Assembly: GCF_963855985.1 (NCBI RefSeq)
Contig: NC_087104.1
Span: 868,001-932,000, forward strand
From: Ostrinia nubilalis
Lineage: Eukaryota > Arthropoda > Insecta > Lepidoptera > Crambidae
Length of the DNA: 64,000 nucleotides
Direction: 5' to 3'
A model generated the notes under the pieces. It searched no databases and was not told the origin of the DNA. It was given only the letters and a program-made list of their open reading frames with translations. Shown piece by piece: positions 1 through 12,200 of the stretch (positions are counted from its first letter, which is position 1; each line of letters opens with the position of its first letter). Made by a program: the position numbers and the translations under genes.

Positions 1-2080
1 CAGAAAATGGCTGTATGATCAAATATTTCATAGTTTAAGCTATGGGTGGAAGTATAAATGAGAATGTTAGCTAATTAATAAATACTATTATACATCTAGA
101 CAACGTAGAAATCATTTTGTTATCAAGATCGATTCGATATAGAGTTCTGCGAAGGTATTTCGTTATTAGAAAGTATCGCAGCGAAAGTATTACATAACGA
201 ATCCATATTAAATAATAATGTGATTATCTAGAACTAGATTGTAGGCACTTGCCTAAAATATTGTTGCCATTAATTTAATTTAGGTTTATGTTTTATACAT
301 GCCAATCGGAATATTAGAATTAGGAGCCGAAACTAGGGAATAACTGCAATATGTAGTAAAAACCAGCGGGGTAATTCAAATGCATTTGTCGACAGTAGAA
401 ATCGTCTGTCAAATAATTTTCTAGTAATCAATTTTGAACTGATTGTCAAGGTAATACAGTTGAAAATTGAATATCAAAGCCAGACGATTCCTAATGTCAT
501 TCTGCCGATAGTAGATGCCAAATTTCCAATATCAGGTCTTTTGATTCTTGTCGTATTAATTCAATCGTTAGTCTAAAGTTAAACGTACGACCCGGTCAAG
601 TTAACTGCGCACTTGGCAGCCGTGACGTCACATCGACGCTCTGGTATAGGGCGAACGCAGGGAGGTGTGCGGGTAAGTGGGAGGGAGAGTCGCATTCCAG
701 CGAGGTGCGCTTAGCTCGATCGGGTTGTAGTATGATAACAACGAGCACATATTTACTAAATATGAGATACACACTGTCAAAACGCAATTCCATAGATAAA
801 ATATCATTCTTCCGATTACTTGTCACCCTACCGTAATCGGAAGAATGATCTAAAAACAACGTAACCCTTTAACTATCGAAAGGCCTCCTAGCCCCCGGAT
901 CTCAAATGTTGACCTTATTCAAAATATCACAACTTTCAAAATATTGAAACTGCACTTCGCATATTTCTGCCAATTCTGCCAACTCTTTTGAGGAGTGATG
1001 TCATAAAAAATTGCCGCATCGTATAGATCCTTTACTCTAAAGCACCTAGTCAAGGCATAATTGTATAACTGTGGTGAGTATTTTGTGATGTATCAATGTT
1101 TTCATTTGTACGTTTAATGAATGTAATTTTATTAGTTGTTATAAATAAGGTGGCTGTAATAATAAATTGTTTTCACGTTTTTAATTTTATTTTATTTTAA
1201 CAAAATTACAAATCGTAATCTTAGAACCATCACAATCGTGCTAAATGAAATAAACATACAATCCAACAGATTCTGTAATCACTCATGATTTGTCGTGCAC
1301 CTATAAGTCACATCATGGCGTTAAGTTTTATGCCACATGCACACTTAATATGTATATCTTTAATATTAACAAGATCGGGACGGAAACCTAAATAGAGCCC
1401 TAATTTATTATAACGACATGACATTTTATGGCACTAAAAATAACCATAAGTTGCTTTGAATATAACATTTTAAAGGCAAGTATGGACCACGATCATGAAT
1501 TTCAAGTCTTAGAAAATAAGAGACAGTGTTGTAGTATTTAAGTCTCCATTTTGTTTTAGTTCTTTAGAATAGAACCAACTGGGTTTTTTTACAGTCAGTA
1601 TAGTAGCAATTGTAAAAAAATCACAAATATTCTTAATCTCTATAGCTCTGGACGTAGCTACTTTATCAGTTTGGTCATATTTTGTGGTCCAAGAGCTTAA
1701 TATTCACTCTACCCAACTTAAATGCTATGCTATAAAATTACATCTAAAAGAACTTACCTATGTTACTACTTATTTTTGGTAAACACCCATTACCTATTGA
1801 CTGCTTTTTGACTTTGAGCAATATCTCGTCGCTATACCTTAGCCTAGTTAATCTAAATTATTGTTTGATCCATGCAAACACTGAATTTTAAGTTTCTTAT
1901 TTGTTCTAATTGAGCTATTCGATGCCAAAAATATTAACTAATTTCCTTATAAAAACTCGTAGTATCACATCTTTAACATTCGCGACAACTATTATCAGGG
2001 TCTTTATGAGAATACCTGCTAAAGCAATTAGACCACTTATTATATCGAAATGTTGTCTCGCATTAACGCCAAAAATCAAA
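1..2080. other. Gene-free AT-rich stretch downstream of the nrf-6-like gene
   Basis: No coding region with recognisable domains on either strand. A GC-richer block at about 590-720 carries a short minus-strand ORF (596-859) with no motif I recognise; it is probably chance. The rest is AT-rich sequence that may include 3' untranslated or intergenic DNA of the minus-strand gene ending at 3043. Confidence 0.5.
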
Positions 2081-2084
2081 CAAT

Positions 2085-2202
2085 CAGGGAAGCGCTGGAC
2101 GCAGGCCGCTACCAATCGACCAACGTGGAAAGCATTAGGGGAGGCCTATGTTCAGCAGTGGACGTCCTATGGCTGAAATGATGATGATGATGATGATGAT
2201 TA
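2085..2202 (+). mobile_element. RTE-type LINE 3' tail with ATG microsatellite
   Basis: The stretch reads 'agcgctggacgcaggccgct' and then 'ggaggcctatgttcagcagt', ending in an ATG/TGA microsatellite at about 2178-2202. This is the usual 3' end of RTE-class LINEs in moths: the end of the ORF followed by a short-repeat tail. Only the tail is present, so the copy is dead and 5'-truncated. Related tails lie at 10275-10420 and 10560-10633. Confidence 0.65.
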
Positions 2203-2489
2203 TCAAAAGGCTATAATCAACGAAAAACAACTTTAAAGGTACATTTATACGGCACGGGTTACACATGCTTGCTTAAAAATCAAGCCAATGGTTACTTCAA
2301 ACAAGCGTGTTCGACGAACAACTCGAAATGAGCATGGTTATTATTAACAATATTTCAATTGCTAAATAAAAGTGGCATGCTTTCGTGCTGAACATGAGTA
2401 ACTGTACCTTAAGAATTTGTTCAAACTAACCAATCAAAGGCAACAAAAGAAGGATCGTCTGTCCTTCAGCATAAAGTTACAATTCCTAC

Positions 2490-3065
2490 ATCACTAACTT
2501 CATCTTTAAACCTTCTATCGCCTCCTGATATGAGCTTCTTAGTCCAAGGGCTTGATAGTTGAATCCTGAAGCTTCCTGTTACTCCTGTTCTGTTTATAGT
2601 ACTTAAAACTTTAAACCTCCTGTCGCCTCCTGATGTTAGCGACCAAGTCCAGGGGCTTGATAGCTGGTGCGGGCTAGTTCGCTGAGTCCTGAAGCCTCCT
2701 CTCACTCCTGTTCTATTTACAGTACAAATTTTAATTTTAAACCTCCTGTCTCCTCCTTCCTTGATAGCAGGCGCAGGCTAACCCAAGGACACCTGAAGTC
2801 ACACCTGTTCTATTTACAGTACTTAAACTTTAAACCTCCTGCCTCTTCCTGATGTTAGCGACCAGGGGCTTGATAGCTGGTGCGGGCTAGTTCACTGAGT
2901 CCTGAAGCCTCCTCTCACTCCTGTTCTATTTACAGTACAAATTTTAATTTTAAACCTCCTGTCTCCTCCTTCCTTGATAGCAGGCGCAGGCTAACTCAAG
3001 GACTCCTGAAGTCACACCTGTTCTATTTACAGTACTTAAATATTAAACCTCCTGCCTCCTTCTGA
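2490..3065 (-). repeat. Tandem copies of the last-exon tail of the nrf-6-like gene (213-bp unit)
   Basis: The 3' end of the final coding exon, encoding the residues before the stop plus the stop codon itself, is repeated downstream (towards lower coordinates). The clearest unit is 213 bp: near-identical blocks begin at about 2667 and 2880, with an incomplete older copy at about 2490-2666. Each copy preserves 'aaacctcctg', the reverse complement of the sequence around the TAA stop at 3043-3045. The array therefore lies in the 3' UTR or immediate downstream DNA. It parallels the arrays attached to exons 9 and 11. Confidence 0.75.
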
Positions 3066-3252
3066 TGTTAGCGACCAAGTCCAGAGGCTTGATAGCTGGT
3101 GCTGGCTGGTTAGATGGTTCCTGTGGCCTCCTCTCAGTCCGGTCCTCCTCGAAGATTGCCTTCCACAATTGGAGGGCTGGCAGCTCGATGACCAGGCAGT
3201 ATGGGATGGCCACCAGGTAGGATAGCACTGTTACTGATATAAGGAGGTTTAT
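3043..3252 (-). CDS. nrf-6: nrf-6-like exon 13 (C-terminus, stop)
   Basis: Begins after 'ttccttccag' in phase 0. It encodes the last transmembrane segment (LLISVTVLSYLVAIPYCLVI), the typical family ending ELPALQLWKAIFEE, and a charged cytoplasmic tail ending IRRRQEV. The TAA stop is at 3043-3045. The tail-encoding half is the part that is repeated downstream. Confidence 0.9.
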   Translation of the reverse strand: MNLLISVTVLSYLVAIPYCLVIELPALQLWKAIFEEDRTERRPQEPSNQPAPAIKPLDLVANIRRRQEV

Positions 3253-6200
3253 CTGGAAGGAAGAAGTTGTTTGTTTATGCATTTACTGATGATCTCCATG
3301 ATAAATAAGTTAAAGAATTGGGTACCAGGAGAGTCCCCTGTGAAACATCAGTTACAGTTGGGGTTATCAATTCTTGTAGGTAGAGTACATAGCAACTCTT
3401 TATTTGATAAAGACCAAAACTGAAGGTCAGAACGAGTACTTTAGTACGTCGTATGGGTCTAACTGGGTCCTCTCAGACACATTTTGCGACATATAACAAA
3501 CATTATGATAGGACGTAAGATATAATAAGAAATAACGAAGGGGAAGGGAAAGAAATAGGTGCCATTTACCACCGGAATGGTAAACACCCTATTTGTGCCA
3601 ACCACCAATCCGGTGGCAAGCTCGAAAGGGGTAAATGGAAATAAAGGATCTAATCAAATCTCACCATTAACGGGACTATTCCCACTGCTGCAAATCCTGT
3701 GTAGTCAGGATTTATTTACAACTTGACCGCCAATAAAAACCCAACCAGTGAAGGTCATGTTTGTCCCGAGGGAAAGTTAAACTGTTATTGGACCCGCAAC
3801 GAAATTAATCGGAAGAACATAGGAGGAGTTCGAAGTAAAGCTTCGACCTCCCTCCATTCCGGATGACAGGTGACAAACAAAGGTTTAGTATAGATGACCC
3901 ACGCTGAACTGTCCCACCAAGCTCAATGACAGGGGGGCGCTACCATCGTTCAACTATATGGTTTCCAACATGGCAAAAATCGGAACCAGCGATCCGGTAT
4001 TGACGGTGGCGCCCCACTGTAAATGTCATGGATAGGACAGTTCAGTATTTTGGAACTATAGTCTCACCATTGCGGAGATGGAGGTGTGCACGAGCTGCGT
4101 GGAGCCGGCGACGGTCAGCCGCAGCACGATGAAGTGCACCAGGAACACGCAGTACGACACGCGGCCTAGGAAGTGGAACCCGCGCCACTCCAGCATGTCC
4201 TTGAGCCCGGCTGGAAAGTTTCGAACATCTAATTAGGTAGGTAGTCAGCTAAATTTAAAAGAGAAGCCTAAACTTGTAGCTCATATCAGGCTTGTTCATC
4301 TCCGCGATTTTACATCGAAAACAAAACACGCACGATGGCCCACCTACAGGATACTATTCGACAAGGCCTCACATGCGAGCGAACATTGACTCACGCATGC
4401 GTATTCTTGTGTATGATGGAAGAAAATAAAGAAAATGGTGTACTAAATACTGTGCAGTATTTAACTGCCTAAATAATAATAAAAACTCAGAATGTACTTT
4501 TTAAGTTGCCTCAAGACACTGAGAGGTAAATAAGTAGTTAATATTATTCATGCTAATTCATGCTAAATCATGTATTTCCTCCGCCATTTTCGAAGTTTGG
4601 CACCTCACGTCACATCATTTTACCGAAGTCAGCCCTATAGCTTCGGCGCAGTGCCGATCACTGACTTCTATTATTCTGTGCTCATATGCATACAATGAAA
4701 ATACAGAGACACTGCTGCAACTTCTATGTAGGAAGATTCTCGCCACCAGCCTATTTATCTAGGGAAGAACAATGTGGTGACTCCACACTTGCACTTGCTA
4801 AAGTAGCGGAGCAGAAGCATACGAACTAAATATTAAGAGAACACGAGCTGCTCAAGGCTCTTTTCCCTTTGCTAAACTTAGCCCTTAAAAGTTTTTCTAA
4901 GACTGCTCTCGTGAGAGGTCCTTTCTCGGTCCTCTGTGATGCAGTCAACTTTATATTTGTCTAGATAGGACACACTCATACTCACACTTGCACTTGCTGA
5001 AGCATCCCAGCAGGAAGACGTTAAACGCTACTGCCACCAGCGTCCTGTCAAGTGCGGTGCCTCAACTAGGGAGGAGCAATGCAGACACAGTCATACTGGC
5101 TGTAACATCCCAACAAGAAGACGTTGAAGGTGGCCACCATAAGCCCAACTACAGCTCCTTTCGCCCATGATTCTCGCGGCATACGAACAAGTTTCGGTTC
5201 TCGGACTCTTTCCTCTTTCTTCAGGTCCTCGTGATAGACAGGTTCTTGCTCCTCTCTCTATATCGCATTGAGCTATCTATTTAGAAAAAGTACTGAAGAC
5301 ACATTCACACTTGCACTTGCTAAAGCATCCTAGCAGGAAGACGTTAAACGCTGCTGCAACTAGAGTCTTATCAAGAGCAGTGTAGAGCGCGGCGGCCTTC
5401 CTATCTATGAAAGGAGGATCAATGTAAACACACTCACACTTGCACTTGCTAATGCATCCCCAGGACAGGTTCTTTATCGACTTTCTGTATCGCTTCCTAT
5501 ATCTATATTGGATACCTAAGGACAAACAATGTAGGCACACTCACACTTGCACTAGCTAATGCAGCCCAGCAGGACGACGTTAAAGGCTGCTGCAACTAGA
5601 GTCCTATCAAGGGCAGCATAGAGCGCAGTGGCTCAGTTATGAAGGAGCAAAGTCCGTCTCTTCTAGGAATGAAGACACACTCATTCTTGCACAATGCTGA
5701 AGCAACCTAGCAGGAAGACGTTGAAGGCTCCGGCTACCAGAGTCCTATCAAGAAGAGAGCGTGGGGGCTCTCCAGGTACCTATCTATGGAGGAAAGAAAG
5801 ACACATTTTGCACTTGCTGAACTTGACGTTGAAGGCCATCGCCACCAGGGTCCTAGTCCGTCTCTTCTAGGAATGAAGAGACACTCATATTTGCACAATG
5901 CTGAAGCAACCTAGCATGAAGACGTTGAAGGACCCGGCTACCAGGGGCTCTCCAGCTACTTATCTATGGAGGAAAGACACTTACACTTTTGCCCTTGCTG
6001 GAGCATCCCAGCAGGACAGTTTCTTGCTCAGCTTTCTGTGTAGCTTCCTATATCTAGGGATACCTGAGGAGCAGGAATGTAGCACACTCACACTTGCACT
6101 TGCTGATGCAGCCCAGCAGGAAGACGTTGAAGGACATCGCCACTAGCGTTCTATCAAGGGCAGCAAGGGCTCCTCCAGCTATCTATGGAGGAAAGAAAGA

Positions 6201-9200
6201 CACACTTTTGCACTTGCTGAAGCATCCCAGCAGGACAGGTTCTTGCTCGGCTTTCTGTCTCGCTTCCTATATCTATCTCGGGATACCTAAGGAGAAGCAA
6301 TGTCGGCACACTCACACTTGCACTTGCTGATGCAGCCCAGCAGGAAGACGTTGAAGGCTGCTGCCACTAGCGTCCTATCAAGGGAAGCGTAGACGCGGCG
6401 GCCCAGCTCCTTCCACCCACGTTTTTACCTGTCTCACGATGCTGATGCAGCCCAGTAGGAAGACGTTAAAGGCAGCGGTTACCAAGCCAGCGTCTTATCA
6501 AATGCAGAGTAGAGCGCAGCGACCCAGCTACTAAGGAATAATATAGGTATGTGTTTGTTCACACTTGCACGCGGTCAACGGCTGGATATTCTAGAGAGGA
6601 AGAATGTAGGTATACTGGTATATACTCACACTTGCACTTGCTGATGCATCCCAGCAGGAAGACGTTGAAGGCCATCGCCACCAGGGTCCTATCAAGGGCA
6701 GCGTAGAGCGCGGCGGCCCAGCGCGGTGGCGGCGCGTCACGAAGGAATACTGCTCCCGCGAACACCACGCACGAGCCCAGGGTAATGGCCGCGTGGAATG
6801 ACAGCTATCTGTCTATTAAGGAGCAATGAGACACTACTAGGGAGGAAGAATGTAAGTTTAAGTATACTCACACTTGCGTTTGCTGATGCAGCCCAGACGT
6901 TAAAGGCTGCTGCTACCAGTGTCCTATCAAGGGGGGCGCAGAGCGCAGTGGCTCAGTTATGAAGGAGCAAAGTCCGTCTCTTCTAGAAATTGAGACACAC
7001 TCATTCTTGCACAATGCTGAAGCAACCTAGCAGGAAGATGATGAAAGCTTCAGCTACCAGAGTCCTATCAAGAGTAGTGAAGAGCGTGGGGGCTCTCCAG
7101 CTACCAATCTATGGAGGAAAGACATACACTTTTGCACTTGCTGAAGCATCCCCAGGACAGTTTCTTTCTCGGCTTTCTGTGCAGCTTCCTATATCTAGGG
7201 ATACCTGAGGAGAAGCAATGTAGCACACTCACACTTGCACTTGCTGATGCAGCCCAGCAGGAAGACGTTAAAGGCTGCTGCTACCAGTGTCCTATTAAGG
7301 GGGGCGCAGAGCGCAGTGGCTCAGTTATGAAGGAGCAAAGTCCGTCTATTCTAGGAATGAAGACACACTCATACTTGCACAATGCTGAAGCAACCTAGCA
7401 AGAAGACGTTGAAGGCTCCGGCTACCAGAGTAGTGTAGTGGGCGTGGGCTCTCCAGCTACCTATCTATGGAGGAAAGACACTTGGACTTGCATTTGCTGA
7501 AGCATACCCAGGATAGGTTCTTGCTCAGCTTTCTGTGTAGCTTCCTATTATCTACGGATACCTGAGGAGAAGGAATGTAGCACACTCACACTTGCACTTG
7601 CTGATGCAGCCCAGCAGGAAGACGTTGAAGGCCATCGCCACCAGCGTCCTATCAAGGGCAGCGTAGAGCGCAGTGGCTCAGTTATGAAGGAGCAAAGTCC
7701 GTCTATTCTATGAATGAAGACACACTCATACTTGCACAATGCTGAAGCAACCTAGCAGGAAGACGTTGAAGGCTCCGGCTACCAGAGTAGTGTAGTGGGC
7801 GTAGGCTCTCCAGCTACCAATCTATGGAGGAAAGACACTTACACTTTTGCACTTGCTGAAGCATCCCCAGGACAGTTTCTTTCTCGGCTTTCTGTGTCGC
7901 TTCCTATATCTATCTCGGGATACCTAAGGAGAAGCAATGTAGGCACACTCACACTTGCACTTGCTGATGCAGCCCAGCAGGAAGACGTTGAAGGCTGCTG
8001 CCACTAGCGTCCTATCAAGGGCAGCGTAGACGCGGCGGCCCAGCTCCTTCCACCCACGTTTTTACCTGTCTCACGATGCTGATGCAGCCCAGTAGGAAGA
8101 CGTTAAAGGCAGCGGTTACCAAGCCAGCGTCTTATCAAATGCAGAGTAGAGCGCAGCGGCCCAGCTACTAAGGAGCAATATACATAGGTATGTGTTTGTT
8201 CACACTTGCACGCGGTCAACTGCTGGATCTTCTAGAGAGGAAGAATGTAGGTATACTGGTATATACTCACACTTGCACTTGCTGATGCAGCCCAGCAGGA
8301 AGACGTTGAAGGCCATCGCCACCAGGGTCCTAGTCCGTCTCTTCTAGGAATGAAGAGACACTCATATTTGCACAATGCTGAAGCAACCTAGCATGAAGAC
8401 GTTGAAGGACCCGGCTACCAGGGGCTCTCCAGCTACTTATCTATGGAGGAAAGACACTTACACTTTTGCCCTTGCTGGAGCATCCCAGCAGGACAGATTC
8501 TTGCTCGGCTTTCTGTGTAGCTTCCTATATCTAGGGATACCTGAGGAGAAGCAATGTAGGACACTCACACTTGCACTTGCTGATGCAGCCCAGCAGGAAG
8601 ACGTTGAAGGCTGCTGCTACCAGCGTCCTATCAAGGGCAGCGTAGAGCGCAGTGGCTCAGTTATGAAGGTGCAAAGTCCGTCTCTTCTAGGAATGAAGAC
8701 ATACTCACACTTGCACAATGCTGAAGCAACCTAGCAGGAAGATGTTGAAAGCCTCAGCTACCAGAGTCCTATCAAGAGTAATGAAGAGCGCGGGGGCTCT
8801 CCAGGTACCTATCTATGGAGGAAAGAAAGACACACTTTTGCACTTGCTAAAGCATCCCAGCAGGACAGTTTCTTGCTCGGCTTTCTGTGTCGCTTTCTAT
8901 ATTATCTATCTCGAGATACCTAAGGAGGATCAATGTAGCACACTCACACTTGCACTTGCTGATGCAGCCCAGCAGGAAGACGTTGAAGGCCATCGCCACC
9001 AGGGTCCTATCAAGGGCAGCGCAGAGCGCAGTGGCTCAGTTATGAAGGAGCAAAGTCCGTCTGTTCTAGGAATGAAGACAAACTCATACTTGCACAATGC
9101 TGAAGCAACCTAGCAGGAAGACGTTGAAGGCCCCAGCTACCAGTCCTATCAAGAGTAGTGAAGAGCGCGGGGGCTCTCCAGGTACCCATCTACGGAGGAA

Positions 9201-12200
9201 AAAAAGACACACTTTTGCACTTGCTGAAGCATCCCAGCAGGACAGTTTCTTGCTCGGCTTTCTGTGTCGCTTCCTATATCTATCTGCGGATAAAGGAGAA
9301 GTAATGTAGGCACACTCACACTTGCTCTTGCTGATGCCGCCCAGCAGGAAGACGTTAAATGCTGCTGCAACTAGAGTCCTATCAAGGGCAGCGTAGAGCG
9401 CGGTGGTGGCCCGTCGCCGTCGCGAAGGAATACTGCTCCCGCGAACACGAACCTAGCGTAATAGCCGCGTGGAATGATAGCTATCTGTCTATTGTAGCAA
9501 TGAGACACAGCTAGGGAGGAGGCAGGACAGTTTCTTGCTCGACTTTCTGTGTCGCTTCCTATAGAACTAATATAACTCTCTGCAATGTAGGCACACTCAC
9601 ACTTGCACTTGCTAATGCAGCCCAGCAGGAAGACGTTGAAGGCTGCTGCTACTAGAGTCCTATCAAGGGCAGCGTAGACGCGGCGGCCCAGCTCCTTCCA
9701 CCCACGTTTTTACCTGTCTCACGATGCTGATGCAGCCCAGTAGGAAGACAGCGGTTACCAAGACAGCATCTTATCAAATGCAGAGTAGAGCGCAGCAGCC
9801 CAGCTACTAAGGAACAATATAGGTATGTGTTTGTTCACACTTGCACGCGGTCAACTGCTGGATCTTCTAGAGAGGAAGAATGTTAGGTATACTGGTATAT
9901 ACTCACACTTGCACTTGCTGATGCAGCCCAGCAGGAAGACGTTGAAGGCCATCGCCACCAGGGTCCTATCAAGGGCAGCGTAGAGCGCGGCGGCCCAGCG
10001 CGGCGGCGGCGCGTCGCGAAGGAATACTACTCCCGCGAACACCACGCACGAGCCCAGGGTAATGGCCGCGTGGAATGACAGGTTGAACCACTGCAAAGTA
10101 AAAATACAACTAACATTTTCTGACAGGGTTTTTGATACCTCTCAACTAGATGTCTCTGAATTTTTACTGGCACAGATAGACTGCCAGAGGAATACTATAC
10201 TGACAGCGTTTCTATTTCTTAACACGTCAGTCTTTCCAGTCTTCTGGACTGGCCAATTTCCACATCCAGAAGTCATCATCATCATCATCATCATCTCAGC
10301 CATAGGACGTCCACTGCTTAACATAGGCCTCCCCCAATGCTTTTCATGTTGCCTGGTTGGTAGCGGCCTGCGTCCAGCGACTTCCTGCTACCTTTATGAT
10401 GTCGTCAGTCCGCCTTGTGGGTGCGTACCGGAAAACGCAGCATCCGGAAGTAACATAAAATATTTTCATGGCTAATTCCATCTTAAATCCTTTACTATAT
10501 TTGCTGGTGGTTAATTCAGAAACATTTACGGAAGAAGAAACATTTAATTCAGAAACAGTGGAAGTCATTGGGGGAGGCCTATGTTCAGCAGTGGACGTCC
10601 TGTCTTCTGATATGATGATGATGATGATGATGAATTCAGAAACACGTCAGTCTACTTAGATCCATCTAAGTCTCCATTTACACCCGAAATTCTTTTTTTC
10701 ATCGAGCAATAACTCGCACCCTTAACTTCAGATAACAATGAAAGTGGCAGCACCATCTCCATTCTTGAAGTTTGGCCACAAGTGATTCTTTCACAAACCT
10801 TGTTCTGGTTGAGCTTGTAGCCTTCGACCTGCGTGTAGTGGTAGACGAAGGCCGTGGCCATGCCGGCCGCGTAGCCCACCAGGTTCATCCAGCTTGGTAG
10901 GTACAGCAGCATCAGGGTTTTGGACCCGGCGAACCAGGTGCGCAGAGACCTGAAACATGGGGAAAGATATTAGAAGTAGAAATTAAGTTATTGACACAAC
11001 ATTTATAACAGTAGGTAGGTACAGGATAAATACAATAATAATTAAAATGATGAAACGCGCTTTTGTTTGGAGGTTCTGGGTTCATCGGAAGTTAAGATTG
11101 TTTGGCTGATAAAATTAATAAAAAACCATAGAAGACGATGAAAAAGACTACAATCTACTGTCAAAATTCGACGTAAGTTTTTTTAACCCTTTATAAGGCA
11201 CAACCAGCACCGGGGCACCGCCAGCGAGCTATCACCAGTAGCACCAGTAAGGGACTTCTTAGTTAGGGACTCACTCGGGCGCCTGCCCCGTGACGATGGG
11301 CGTGACGTCATAGAAGTAGGACACGAGGCCGGCGGAGAGCGCTGAGCCCAGCACCAGCATCGCCAGCAGCCAGCGAGCTATCACCAGCAGTATAAGGGAC
11401 TTCTTAGTTAGGGACTCACTCAGGATCCTGCCCCGTGTCGATGGGCGTGACGTCATAGAAGTAGGACACGAGGCCGGCGGAGAGCGCTGAGCCCAGCACC
11501 AGCATCGCCAGCAGCCAGCGAGCTATCACCAGCAGTAGGTATAAGGGACTTCTTAGTTAGGGACTCACTCAGGATCCTGCCCTGTGACGATGGGCGTGAC
11601 GTCATAGAAGTAGGACACGAGGCCGGCGGTGAGCGCTGAGCCCAGCACCAGGATCGCCAGCACCGGCGCGGCCGCGCGCTGCCAGCGAGCTATCACCAGC
11701 AGCACTAAAGCCTGGTCCGTGAGCACGTAGAATCCCGTCCAATGACCCCAAGCTGCCCATCCTTGTCGCTCGCACGTAATTATGTTGCTGTCGCGCTCGC
11801 ACATTCACTGCGGGCGCGCGTCGCACAGTCGCGACAGCAATATAATTACGCGCGAGCGATAAGGATGGGTAGCTTGGGGTCATTGGACGGGATTCTACGT
11901 GCTCACGGACCAGGCTTTAGTAAGCGACTTCTTAGTTAGGGACTCACTCAGGCGCCTGCCCGGTGACGATGGGCGTGACGTCATAGAAGTAGGACACGAG
12001 GCCGGCGGAGAGCGCGAAACCCAGCACCAGCATCGCCAGCAGCCAGCGAGCTATCATCAGCAGTATAAGGGACTTCTTAGTTAGGGACTCACTCGGGCGC
12101 CTGCCCCGTGACGATGGGCGTGACGTCATAGAAGTAGGACACGAGGCCGGCGGAGAGCGCGGAGCCCAGCACCAGCATCGCCAGCAGCCAGCGAGCTATC

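Noticed and set aside
8375..9113. Several 119-131-codon plus-strand ORFs with repeated LTLALADAAQQEDVEG
   Set aside because: They are the antisense reading of the exon-11 repeat array; the minus-strand reading is the genuine exon sequence.
11602..11883. ORFs reading RGAGDPGAGL and similar in the exon-9 array
   Set aside because: Alternative frames of the exon copies and of the M1 MITE; the frame that matches the acyltransferase domain is the other one.
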